Below, one piece after another: positions 1-7,943 of a DNA stretch of 51,663 nucleotides. Within the stretch, counting starts at the first letter, position 1. Every line of letters starts with the position of its first letter. The notes under the pieces are model-generated. The model did not search any database. It was not told where the DNA came from and was given only the letters and a program-made list of their open reading frames with translations. This stretch comes from Acidimicrobiaceae bacterium (GTDB lineage: Bacteria; Actinomycetota; Acidimicrobiia; Acidimicrobiales; Aldehydirespiratoraceae). A program made the position numbers and the translations under genes. The DNA is taken from the NCBI GenBank assembly GCA_016845585.1, contig JAERSO010000013.1, forward strand, positions 1 to 51,663, written 5' to 3'.

Positions 1-906
1 GGCTACGCCTGCGCCAGCGACGTCGCGCCGCTCGTCGCCGACTTCACCCAGATCGGTCCAGAGCTCGACCTTGTTGCACCCGGCGTGTGCATCGACTCCA
101 CCGTCCTCACCACCTACGACCCCGACGGCATCAGCAGCTGGAACGGCACGTCGATGGCCGCACCACACGTCGCCGCACTCTTCGCCCTCCTCGACGGCTC
201 CCAACCCGGGTGGACACCCGAGCGCTCGATGGAACTGCTGCGCACCACCGGCGAGATGATCACCTACGTCACCGCCGACCCATCCGACCGCGACCCCCGC
301 TACCCCGAGCCGCGCGCCCACGCCGCCCTCGGCTTCCAACCCTTCGACGACGCCGGCAGTGGCTTCTGGGTCAATGCCGCCGACTGGGCCAAATTCACCG
401 ATGTCTCCACCGGCACCGGTGACAATCTGTTCGACCCCGATCGCACGCTCACCCGCGCCGAGGCCGTCACCTTCCTCTGGCGGCTCATGGGGAGGCCCGA
501 GCCCACCACGGCCCACCCGTTCGCCGACGTGGAAGATGGCAGATGGTTCAGCGATGCCATCGCCTGGGCATTCGAGACCGACATCACCACCGGAACCTCG
601 GCCACCGAGTTCGAACCGAACGCCGATGTGAGCCGCGGTGAGGTCGCCACCTTCTTCTGGCGCCTCGTCGGCAAACCCGACCACGGCACCGACAGCGGCT
701 TCACCGATGTCGCGGATGGGCTGTACTACACGAAGCCTGTCACCTGGATGGCACTGTTCGGCATCACGACCGGCACGTCAGCCACCGAATTCTCGCCCGG
801 TGACATCGTCACCCGAGCGCAGATGATCACGTTCCTCTGGCGACTCGTCAACGCCGGCGACGCCTGGGCCGACGGCGTCGACATCCCCGACGGCGCGGTG
901 TTCTAG
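1..906 (+). CDS. Subtilisin-like (S8) serine protease with C-terminal SLH repeats, 5'-truncated by window edge
   Basis: The reading frame is open from base 1, so the N-terminus, with any signal peptide and the catalytic Asp and His, lies outside the window. The fragment has 301 residues. Seen directly: the S8 catalytic-serine motif NGTSMAAPHVAA, with the serine codon at 151-153, preceded by LDLVAPGV, the segment that usually comes before it in subtilases. Three SLH-type repeats follow, roughly at 364-500, 517-678 and 697-860, with cores LTRAEAVTFLWR, VSRGEVATFFWR and VTRAQMITFLWR. S8 proteases of this build are normally secreted, and SLH repeats bind cell-wall polysaccharide, so a surface-bound protease is the best reading. 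The repeats resemble those of the propeller protein at 22834-24867. The stop lies inside a 19-bp tandem duplication and the next gene converges on it. Confidence 0.88.
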   Translation, partial: GYACASDVAPLVADFTQIGPELDLVAPGVCIDSTVLTTYDPDGISSWNGTSMAAPHVAALFALLDGSQPGWTPERSMELLRTTGEMITYVTADPSDRDPRYPEPRAHAALGFQPFDDAGSGFWVNAADWAKFTDVSTGTGDNLFDPDRTLTRAEAVTFLWRLMGRPEPTTAHPFADVEDGRWFSDAIAWAFETDITTGTSATEFEPNADVSRGEVATFFWRLVGKPDHGTDSGFTDVADGLYYTKPVTWMALFGITTGTSATEFSPGDIVTRAQMITFLWRLVNAGDAWADGVDIPDGAVF

Positions 907-929
907 CCGCGGCGCGGTGTTCTAGCCGC
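892..929. repeat. Perfect 19-bp tandem duplication across two convergent stop codons
   Basis: The unit ggcgcggtgttctagccgc occurs at 892-910 and again at 911-929 without mismatch. Each copy contains CTAG, which reads as TAG on both strands. The first copy ends the protease gene (904-906) and the second ends the minus-strand GT2 gene (922-924). With a single copy, the two genes would share one CTAG stop, as the genes at 33853-33856 do. Confidence 0.9.
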
Positions 930-1644
930 GGAGGTGGCCGGGCTTCTGGCCCCGGGTCGCCACGCCGTACTTCACGATGCAGCGGACCGCCGCGACACCG
1001 TCGCGCCAGTCGATCTTCTTGCCCTCGGCGTACGTACGTCCTGAGTAAGAGATTCCGACCTCCCACACCCGCCAGCCACCGGCGGCGACCTTGGCCGTCA
1101 TCTCGGGCTCGATCCCGAATCGGTCCTGTTCCAGCTCGATGCCCTGGATGACCTCACGACGAAACGCCTTGTAACACGTCTCCATGTCGGTGAGGTTCAG
1201 GTCGGTGAACATGTTGGACAAGAGCGTCAGGAGGCGGTTGCCGACCGAATGCCAGAAGTACAGGACACGGCGGGGTCGGCCGGACTGGAACCGCGAACCG
1301 AAGACCACGTCGGCATTGCCCGACAGCAGCGGCTCGAGCATCAGGTCGTAGTCGACCGGGTCGTACTCGAGGTCGGCATCCTGCACGATCACGAAGTCGG
1401 CCGTCGCCTCCTGGAACCCACGGCGGATCGCCGCTCCCTTGCCCTGGTTGACCGGCTGCAACATGACCCGCACCCGGGCGTCATTGAACGTTTCGAGGAT
1501 CTCTCTCGTGCCATCGGTGGAGCCGTCATCGACAATGACGAGCTCGGCAGTGTGGGGGCTCTCGAGAACCCGCTTCACGATCTTTTCGATCGTGGCGGTC
1601 TCGTTGTAACACGGCATCACGACGGACAGGCGAGGGGAGATCAT
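922..1644 (-). CDS. GT2 glycosyltransferase, polyprenyl-phosphate hexose synthase (DPM/CsbB-like)
   Basis: A 240-residue GT-A fold enzyme of the dolichyl/polyprenyl-phosphate mannose synthase type. Near the N-terminus it shows SVVMPCYNE and LVIVDDGSTDGT, then NQGKGAAIRRG, the metal-binding DADLEYDP and a VFGSRF block, all typical of the family. Unlike CsbB it has no C-terminal membrane segments. Such enzymes load one sugar onto a polyprenyl phosphate at the inner face of the membrane, and the lipid-linked sugar is then used outside by GT-C enzymes. The ATG start overlaps the TGA stop of the upstream YfhO-like gene (ATGA at 1641-1644), which implies translational coupling and a shared task. 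The sugar cannot be read from the sequence. Confidence 0.87.
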   Translation of the reverse strand: MISPRLSVVMPCYNETATIEKIVKRVLESPHTAELVIVDDGSTDGTREILETFNDARVRVMLQPVNQGKGAAIRRGFQEATADFVIVQDADLEYDPVDYDLMLEPLLSGNADVVFGSRFQSGRPRRVLYFWHSVGNRLLTLLSNMFTDLNLTDMETCYKAFRREVIQGIELEQDRFGIEPEMTAKVAAGGWRVWEVGISYSGRTYAEGKKIDWRDGVAAVRCIVKYGVATRGQKPGHLRG

Positions 1645-4424
1645 GAGCTGCCAATGCTAACAGCGCCACCGACCGGCACTGGGCGACGGCGGCGGCCGGT
1701 TGTCCATGCCAACCCCATCATCACCACACCGGCGATGGTGGCCACCGTCCCGAGCCGGAGATTCGATGGCGTGTACCGCAAGGTGACCTCGTGGGTGCCG
1801 GCGGGGACCACCACCCCCTGAAACGCGCCATCGGCCTCGTGGATTCTCGTCTCCTTGCCGTCGACGAACGCCTTCCAGCCGGGATAGTCGGGCTGCGACA
1901 CCACGAGAAGTGCGGTTTCGGCAGTCGTGACATCGATGTCGATGCTGCCTCCCTCGGCTCGCGTGACGACGGCGTCGCCATCGACCGTGGTGGGTTGCGA
2001 CGGCAGTTCCAGATCGGATCCCGGTGGCACGACCACGGCCCGCTCATTGGCGGTGGTCGAGTGCATCCCCCTGGTGATCGGCTCGTCGGACTCGACCACG
2101 GCACCGGCCAGCCAGGCCGCAGTCGCGGTTGGCCGGCTGTACAAGACGACATCGCCGCTGCGGAGCAACCCGAAGCCGTCGTCGTCGGCGACGGTCGTCG
2201 CTGCGATCCCGCCGGCCGTGGCCGCCACTGGCAGAGGGTCGATGCCGGACCAGGAGAACCGTGTCGACACGATCGTGCCTGGCACGGCGTCGATGTCGAA
2301 CATGGCGATGTCGATCTGGCCGGCGGCGGAGCGGGTGAGACGGGGTTCGGTGGTGCCCTGGTACGACCGGCCATCCGATTCCACCTCGACGGTCAACACC
2401 CCGGCGGACGCTTCAGAGGTCGTGACCGTGATCGCGCGCAGGCCACCATCCGGAATCACGATCTGGGGTCCGGCCACCAGTTCCGCGCCGACCTCGACCA
2501 GGCGATCGGGAAACACCAGCGGACCCCGGCCACCGGAGAGCGGCACGGACGGGTCGACGGCCCACACGCCGACGGCGAGACGATCCAGCGCAGGGTTGGC
2601 GAGGTCAACGTCTTGGAACCATGCATTGGTCGGCGACGCGCGTGTGTGTTCGGTGTCGAGCGCGAAGTAGATCTCCAGCCACCCCTGGGCCGGGAGCAGA
2701 TGCCCACGCACGTCGTCGAAGCCCGAGACTTGCGCGGTGTTGGCGAAGAACGTCCGGGCATCACCACCGAGACGCTCGCCGGGCCCGAGTGCGTCGATCG
2801 CGACGTCGTGGGCGGGAGTGGTGAAATCGGCCTTGTCGCGGTCGACGACGGTGGCCACGGGCATGGCGAAGATCAAGAGTTCGGCCGCGACGACCACCAC
2901 AGCGGCGGTGCCGAATCGGTTCACCAAGGTGTGTGTCCGCCGGCTCGGCCGCGACCACCACAGCAGGACAAGCACCGCGGCACCGGCCACGAGGGGGACG
3001 AGCAGCGAGCCTGCCGTCTCGACCAGGAGCCCTTTGGCTCGCGCTTCTCGCACCCAGTCGAGCCAGAAGCCGAACGTCAGGACGGCGAAGGCGCCGAGCC
3101 CGATCGCCGCGGTGCGCACGCCGTGCCTGAGGTCGACGACGTGTTTGCCGCGCCGGGCATCGGCCCAGGCCTGGACGCCGAGTCCGGCCAACACGGCCAA
3201 CGCCAGATTCATGACGACACGAGCCCGCCCAACCGGGTTCTGCCCCAGCATCGGCACGGACTGGGTGAGTTCGGTGAGTGGGCCGCCCGCGTACGTGAGC
3301 CAGCCGATGAGAATGGCGATGACCCACAGTGCTCGAACGGCTTCCGCTCGAACGGCACCGTCTCCCGTTCCGCCCCGTCGCCTCGTGACGGTGGTGAGCG
3401 CCACCATCGCGAGCACGAGGACCCCGACCCCGGCGTACGAGGTCGCCTCGACCCAGTTCGTGCCGCCACCCCAGAACGGCTCGCCCATGTGGGCGGCGCC
3501 GAACGGACGCGGGAACAGGACCGTGATGAGGTACCGGCCGCCGATGGAGCTGTCGGCGGGGATCGATTCGCGCGCCGTCGTGTCGGCCCAGCCGAAGTAC
3601 TCGCTGAACGTGAGGAGATGAAGGCCGGCGAGCAGCACGCCGGCCGTGATTCCCCAGAGGGAGATCACCGCCGTACGCCCGGCGACGCGCAGCCGTGTGG
3701 AGAGATCGATGGCCCCACCGGTCTGGCCGGCCAGCCTCCAGACGCCATAGGCGGCAGCTCCGAACATCCCGTAGGCCGTCACGATTGGGAAGTTCGAAAC
3801 GATCATTGCCGCGGTGACGAGCGCGAGGGGGATCGACCGGCGAAGGCTCGGTTGGCGCACGATCCGTTCGACGACCCAGAAGAGGCCGGGGAGGAATGCC
3901 GCGACGTTGGACTGGGGCCAACTCGCCCAGGCGATCATGTAGCCGTTGATGCAGTACGCGATCCCGCCCACGGTGGCGGCCGTGCGGCTCACTCGCAGCT
4001 CGCGCAGAAAGCCGTAGGCGAGGCCGGCGGCGAGAAGGGTGCGGGCGGCGGCGACCAGACCGGGTGCGTACCAGGCGGGAACGAGCAGGTAGAGCCACAT
4101 CAAAGGGCTGAGCCCGCCCTTGAGTGATGGGATCCCGCCCCCGATCGAGCGATCCCACCAACTCGATGTGCCGTTGCGGATCTCGGCCCCGAGGCTGGCG
4201 AAGTGGGTGTGTACGTCGAGGGTGTCGCTCAGGAAGGCGTTGTGGGCCGGCCCGCTCGACGCGTTCTCGGCTTTCCAAGGGGCGGCGCCATCGACGATGT
4301 CGATCGGTAGGAGGGTGCCCAACCCGAACAGCGGCCGGGCGAGGAAGATCGCGGTCACCGCCACGAACACCGCTACGGGGAGGTACCGGGCAATGTTGTG
4401 GGAAGTGCCCGAGCGGATCTGCAC
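1641..4424 (-). CDS. YfhO-family polytopic membrane protein (GT-C-type glycosyltransferase)
   Basis: A 927-residue membrane protein with about 14 hydrophobic segments, the first right at the N-terminus (PVAVFVAVTAIFLARPLFG). A large hydrophilic part near the C-terminus is followed by a final membrane helix. The loop after helix 1 has an acidic stretch (DIVDGAAPW) and the nearby SWWDRSIGGGIPSLKG is typical of YfhO. The C-terminal PDYPGWKAFVDG motif is also a family mark. In Firmicutes, YfhO acts with a CsbB-type GT2 to glycosylate wall polymers from a polyprenyl-phosphate sugar. The coupled GT2 gene downstream fits that scheme. GTG at 4424 is chosen because it lies 7 nt after a TACCTT box; GTG at 4430 is possible. 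A paralogue lies at 13385-15922. Confidence 0.85.
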   Translation of the reverse strand: MQIRSGTSHNIARYLPVAVFVAVTAIFLARPLFGLGTLLPIDIVDGAAPWKAENASSGPAHNAFLSDTLDVHTHFASLGAEIRNGTSSWWDRSIGGGIPSLKGGLSPLMWLYLLVPAWYAPGLVAAARTLLAAGLAYGFLRELRVSRTAATVGGIAYCINGYMIAWASWPQSNVAAFLPGLFWVVERIVRQPSLRRSIPLALVTAAMIVSNFPIVTAYGMFGAAAYGVWRLAGQTGGAIDLSTRLRVAGRTAVISLWGITAGVLLAGLHLLTFSEYFGWADTTARESIPADSSIGGRYLITVLFPRPFGAAHMGEPFWGGGTNWVEATSYAGVGVLVLAMVALTTVTRRRGGTGDGAVRAEAVRALWVIAILIGWLTYAGGPLTELTQSVPMLGQNPVGRARVVMNLALAVLAGLGVQAWADARRGKHVVDLRHGVRTAAIGLGAFAVLTFGFWLDWVREARAKGLLVETAGSLLVPLVAGAAVLVLLWWSRPSRRTHTLVNRFGTAAVVVVAAELLIFAMPVATVVDRDKADFTTPAHDVAIDALGPGERLGGDARTFFANTAQVSGFDDVRGHLLPAQGWLEIYFALDTEHTRASPTNAWFQDVDLANPALDRLAVGVWAVDPSVPLSGGRGPLVFPDRLVEVGAELVAGPQIVIPDGGLRAITVTTSEASAGVLTVEVESDGRSYQGTTEPRLTRSAAGQIDIAMFDIDAVPGTIVSTRFSWSGIDPLPVAATAGGIAATTVADDDGFGLLRSGDVVLYSRPTATAAWLAGAVVESDEPITRGMHSTTANERAVVVPPGSDLELPSQPTTVDGDAVVTRAEGGSIDIDVTTAETALLVVSQPDYPGWKAFVDGKETRIHEADGAFQGVVVPAGTHEVTLRYTPSNLRLGTVATIAGVVMMGLAWTTGRRRRPVPVGGAVSIGSS

Positions 4425-4431
4425 GGGCACA

Positions 4432-4437
4432 AAGGTA
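4432..4437 (-). promoter_or_regulatory. Candidate -10 box TACCTT for the YfhO-like operon
   Basis: On the minus strand TACCTT is followed after 7 nt by GTG at 4424, the spacing expected for a leaderless transcript and shared with many starts in this window. No -35 element is obvious. Confidence 0.4.
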
Positions 4438-4490
4438 GTCAAGCCGTGACTTCGAGCTACGCCCTGATCTCGACAATCGCGGCGGGACGG

Positions 4491-4496
4491 TAGGTT
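4491..4496 (+). promoter_or_regulatory. Candidate -10 box TAGGTT for the csaB-like gene
   Basis: TAGGTT ends 6 nt before the GTG start at 4503, so the transcript would begin at or next to the start codon. No Shine-Dalgarno sequence is present. Confidence 0.5.
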
Positions 4497-4502
4497 GACG
4501 CC

Positions 4503-5552
4503 GTGACCGAGCGCCCTCGAATCCTCATCTGTGGCTGGGCCGGGGCGGGCAATGTCGGCGACGAACTCCTCACCCGATCCATCACACAGATGGTGATCGC
4601 TGCGGGGGGTTGTCCGGTGGTGACCAGCCGTGATCCCGAAGCCACCGAGGCACTTCATCCGGGAGTGGAGGCGGTGACATGGGGCCCGGGTGTGGCCTGG
4701 TCGGGCCGCGACTGCGCCGGGGTGATCGTGGGACCGGGTGGGATCATCCAGGACTCCAGCAGCGTTTGGAACCTGCCGGGTCACCTCCTGGCGCCAATCC
4801 TGTTTCGGTTGCGCGGCCGACCGGTGATCGGAGTCGGTCTAGGGGTCGAACCCCTGGGTCGCCGGATCTCTCGCTGGTTGGTGCGCCTGGCCTTTCCCGA
4901 CACGACCCCGGTCGTACGTGACCCGGAGTCGGCGGCCGCCCTGGGAGCATCCGGCATCGAAGCCGTCGTCGCGCCGGACATCGTGTTCGGGCTCACCCAC
5001 GCCGGCTCCGCCCCGACCGTGAACTCCGGTGAGATCGTGGTCTCGATCGGGGGAGAGGTGGTTCCCGGCTCGATTCGGCCGGCGGCGAAGCGGCTCACGT
5101 CGGACCCCCCGGAAGTGGTCGCCAACAGCCTGGATGCCCTCGCCGCCCGGCTGGGTGGTTCCGTGAGCTTCGTGAGCTACCGCGGTGACCGCGACACCCG
5201 GTTCGCCGAGGATGTCTCCGCCCGAATGGTCACGCCGACGCGGATCATTCCGGCCGAGGTCGAGGCCAGTGTCGCCGTCGTGGCGGGGGCCGGACTCGTT
5301 GTGTCCTCGCGCTATCACGCCACGGTGGTGGCCGCCCAGCACGGTGTTCCCGTCGTCGTGATCAGCGATCAGGCGAAGCTGCGCTCACTGGTGACCCAGA
5401 TCGGCTCGGATCTGGTCCATCTGGTCGCTGACTGGGACGGTGTGGCCGCCGCCGATCCGGCCCCGCACGGTGCACCGTTCGTCCCGGTCGGGCTCGAGGA
5501 TTCACGCGAGGCGGTGCGTGAGCTCGTCCGGCGGTGCTCCTCCCGGGTCTGA
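4503..5552 (+). CDS. Polysaccharide pyruvyl transferase family protein (CsaB-like)
   Basis: A 349-residue protein of the polysaccharide pyruvyl transferase family, of about usual length. The N-terminal ILICGWAGAGNVGDELL matches the family's GYYGxGNxGDE signature. The middle has GPGGIIQDSSS and GVGLGVEPL, and the C-terminal part has SSRYHATVVAAQHGVPVV, the conserved S-R-x-H-A block. CsaB in Gram-positive bacteria transfers pyruvate from phosphoenolpyruvate to a wall polysaccharide, and the ketal is the ligand for SLH domains. Two SLH-bearing proteins occur in this window, which makes that role attractive here, although acceptor and activity are inferred. The GTG start is set by the -10 spacing. 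The gene is divergent from the YfhO-like gene. Confidence 0.85.
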   Translation: MTERPRILICGWAGAGNVGDELLTRSITQMVIAAGGCPVVTSRDPEATEALHPGVEAVTWGPGVAWSGRDCAGVIVGPGGIIQDSSSVWNLPGHLLAPILFRLRGRPVIGVGLGVEPLGRRISRWLVRLAFPDTTPVVRDPESAAALGASGIEAVVAPDIVFGLTHAGSAPTVNSGEIVVSIGGEVVPGSIRPAAKRLTSDPPEVVANSLDALAARLGGSVSFVSYRGDRDTRFAEDVSARMVTPTRIIPAEVEASVAVVAGAGLVVSSRYHATVVAAQHGVPVVVISDQAKLRSLVTQIGSDLVHLVADWDGVAAADPAPHGAPFVPVGLEDSREAVRELVRRCSSRV

Positions 5553-5584
5553 GGTCCCGGCGTTAGCATCGGGGCAAGCGGCGG

Positions 5585-5590
5585 TACTGT
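5585..5590 (+). promoter_or_regulatory. Possible -10 box TACTGT upstream of the initiating sugar transferase
   Basis: TACTGT lies 12 nt before the ATG at 5603, giving at most a very short leader. TAGCAT at 5564-5569 is an alternative. The assignment is weak. Confidence 0.25.
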
Positions 5591-5602
5591 CGCCCCAGCG
5601 CC

Positions 5603-6967
5603 ATGCAGACCCAGCCTCCGCCTCCGCTCACCGAAGACAATCCACCGATGGGCGTCATGCCGCGGATGCGCTCGAAGGGATTCCGCTTCCTCCACGTGAT
5701 CGATGCCGTCTCGCTCTATGCCCTGATGGTCGCGATCACCGTCGTGCGATTCGGGTTCGACTGGCCGACTTTTCCGGTGTCGCACTACATCGTGGGGTTC
5801 AGTTTCGCGACGGCGGTGCACCTCACCGTCTTCTATTTCGGTGGTCTGTACCGCTACGAACAGCGACTCGGCGCGCCGGCGGTCCTGCCATCGGCAACCG
5901 TGCTGGCGGGGATCGCTGTTCTCATCAGCGCAGCGATCGCGCTCGTGACCGGGCGCTATCTCATGCCACGGCTCAATCTGGTTGCGCTCTTCGTCCTGGG
6001 CAGCCTGACGGTCACCGCGATGCGGCTCGTCTCGCGGCGGCTCCGCTACCGGCGCTTCGGGAGCCCACGGGTTCTGTTGGTCGGCAATCATGACGACGCC
6101 TCCCTCGCTGCAGAGCATCTCGCCGAGAGCGGCCGGGGGATCGAGGTCGCCGGCCGAGTGGACGATGTCGACCACCTGGCGGCCATGGTGCACGACACCG
6201 ACAGCTCCGACGTCCTCCTCCTTGGTGACACGCCGCTCGACTCGATCTACCCGCACCCCCTGGAGGAGTTCGAAGATCTCAAGATCGGTGTCTATCGACG
6301 CATCACGCCCTCCGACACGCTGCTCGGACTGCAGCGAAGCCGCCAGATCGCGGGTATGCCGTTCGTGGCACTCCGCACCCATGTCGTTCCGCCGCATCGA
6401 CTGCGCCTCAAGCGCAGCTTCGATCTCGTCGTCCTTCTGGCGTTGTCGCCGTTCATCGTCCTCACGCTCGCATTCGTCGCGCTCTACGTTCGGGTCATGG
6501 CGGGCAAGGGCGTGATCTACCGCCAGGTCCGGGTCGGGCGCCATGGCCGGCTCTTCACTCTGGTGAAGTTCCGCAGCATGCACCACGACGCGGAGCAGGC
6601 CGGTGCCCAGCTCGCGTCAGAGGGCGACCCTCGTGTGGTCCGGGGGCTTGGCATCCTGCGACAGAGTCGACTCGACGAACTCCCCCAACTCTGGAATGTG
6701 TTGAAGGGCGAGATGTCGATCGTCGGACCCCGGCCCGAACGTCCGGAGTTCGTTGCCCAGTTCGAGGAACTCCTGCCCGGCTACAGCCGCCGTCACGACA
6801 TCCCGCCGGGCATCACCGGTCTGGCCCAGACACGGGCCCACTACCAGACCGATCCCCGCTACAAGCTCGGGCACGACCTGCAGTACGTCGTGAACTGGTC
6901 GCCGATGCTCGACCTGACCATCATGGCCGAGACCGTCGTGATCATGCTGCGGCGCAACGCCCGGTGA
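5603..6967 (+). CDS. Polyprenyl glycosylphosphotransferase (initiating sugar-phosphate transferase, WbaP/WcaJ type)
   Basis: A 454-residue membrane enzyme. Several hydrophobic segments fill roughly residues 30-150, a soluble CoA-binding-like region follows, and the C-terminal 190 residues are a bacterial sugar transferase domain. That domain begins with KRSFDLVVLLALSPF, then has LVKFRSMHHDAE, SRLDELPQLWNVLKGEMS and IVGPRPERPEF, and ends with PGITGLAQ. These enzymes move a sugar-1-phosphate (Glc, Gal or a derivative) from a UDP-sugar to undecaprenyl phosphate, the committed step of repeat-unit assembly. Its TGA overlaps the GTG of the next gene (GTGA at 6964-6967). ATG 5603 is taken as start, but ATG 5648 is possible. 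The specific sugar is unknown. Confidence 0.9.
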   Translation: MQTQPPPPLTEDNPPMGVMPRMRSKGFRFLHVIDAVSLYALMVAITVVRFGFDWPTFPVSHYIVGFSFATAVHLTVFYFGGLYRYEQRLGAPAVLPSATVLAGIAVLISAAIALVTGRYLMPRLNLVALFVLGSLTVTAMRLVSRRLRYRRFGSPRVLLVGNHDDASLAAEHLAESGRGIEVAGRVDDVDHLAAMVHDTDSSDVLLLGDTPLDSIYPHPLEEFEDLKIGVYRRITPSDTLLGLQRSRQIAGMPFVALRTHVVPPHRLRLKRSFDLVVLLALSPFIVLTLAFVALYVRVMAGKGVIYRQVRVGRHGRLFTLVKFRSMHHDAEQAGAQLASEGDPRVVRGLGILRQSRLDELPQLWNVLKGEMSIVGPRPERPEFVAQFEELLPGYSRRHDIPPGITGLAQTRAHYQTDPRYKLGHDLQYVVNWSPMLDLTIMAETVVIMLRRNAR

Positions 6968-7932
6968 GTTCGTACCCGTCGCCGACGATCTCGGTCGTCA
7001 TCCCGGCTCTCCAGGCTGCGTCGACGCTGGGATCCTGCATCCAGGCGGTCCTCGCCCAGGACGTCGACACGGATTTCGACGTCGCGATCGCCGTCGGGCC
7101 GAGCAGCGACGACACACGAGCAATCGCCGATGCGGCGGCCGCCACTCATCCCAATGTGCAGGTCGTGGACAACCCGAGCGGCACGACCCCATCCGCGCTG
7201 AACCTGGCCATCGCCGCGACCGACGGGGCGATCATCGTCCGTGTCGATGCGCAGTCGGTACTTCCGGCCGGCTACATCCGCCGTGCGGTGGAGACCATGC
7301 AGCGCACCGGCGCGGCCAACGTCGGTGGCATCCAACGTCCGGTGGGGACGCATGGTCGTCAGGCGATCATCGCCGCGGCGATGGCGTCGCCGTTCGGACC
7401 CGGGCCGGCACGGTTTCGTCGCGACGGCGGCGATGGCCCGGTCGACACGGTCTACCTGGGCGTCTTCGATCGTGCCGCTCTGGAAGCCGTGGGTCGCTTC
7501 GACGAGGGGATGCGCCGCAACCAGGACTACGACCTCAACTGGCGCCTCCGCGTCGCCGGCCACGTCGTGTGGTTCGATTCGAACCTCGTTGTGGAGTACC
7601 GCCCCCGGCCGACGCTCACTCGGTTGTGGGATCAGCATTGGCAGTACGGCGCCTGGAAGCGCTACAGCCTGTTCCGCAGCCCGAAGTCGCTGCGGCTACG
7701 ACAGCTCGTCGCCCCGGCCCTGGTGATCGGACTCGCCTTCTCTCTCGGTGCACTCATCGCCGGGAGTTGGCTCGGCCTCGTCGTGCCGGTGCTCTACCTG
7801 ATGGCAGCCTCGGTGGCGGCGTCTCGATGCGAGATGGACACCGCCCACGATCGAGCGGTGCTGCTCGCCGCCTTCGCCACGATCCATCTCGGATGGGGTT
7901 GCGGCTTCCTGGTCGGTCGCCGCGGCGGCTAG
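6964..7932 (+). CDS. GT2 glycosyltransferase, ExoA-like, with C-terminal membrane segments
   Basis: A 322-residue GT-A enzyme. It opens with TISVVIPALQAASTLGSCIQ, has a substrate-binding acidic site at IIVRVDAQSVLPAGYI, a QDYDLNWRLRVAGH acceptor block and a basic RLWDQHWQYGAWKRY segment. Two or three hydrophobic helices end the protein (VIGLAFSLGALIAG and LVVPVLYLMAASVAA). ExoA of succinoglycan synthesis has the same plan and elongates the lipid-linked oligosaccharide at the cytoplasmic membrane. The GTG start overlaps the stop of the initiating transferase by 4 nt, so this enzyme probably adds the second sugar or an early one (inference). The gene converges on the ABC transporter ATPase gene with an 11-nt gap. 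Confidence 0.87.
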   Translation: MSSYPSPTISVVIPALQAASTLGSCIQAVLAQDVDTDFDVAIAVGPSSDDTRAIADAAAATHPNVQVVDNPSGTTPSALNLAIAATDGAIIVRVDAQSVLPAGYIRRAVETMQRTGAANVGGIQRPVGTHGRQAIIAAAMASPFGPGPARFRRDGGDGPVDTVYLGVFDRAALEAVGRFDEGMRRNQDYDLNWRLRVAGHVVWFDSNLVVEYRPRPTLTRLWDQHWQYGAWKRYSLFRSPKSLRLRQLVAPALVIGLAFSLGALIAGSWLGLVVPVLYLMAASVAASRCEMDTAHDRAVLLAAFATIHLGWGCGFLVGRRGG

Positions 7933-7943
7933 CGCAGGGGCAC

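Noticed and set aside
1791..4127. Long plus-strand open frame (778 codons) opposite the YfhO-like gene
   Set aside because: It is rich in Arg, Gly, Asp and His with no hydrophobic or domain pattern, and mirrors the codon bias of the real gene in a GC-rich genome.
4425..4784. N-terminal extension of the YfhO-like protein by up to 120 residues
   Set aside because: It runs antisense through the csaB-like gene, has low-complexity composition and crosses both promoters; GTG 4424 or 4430 fits better.
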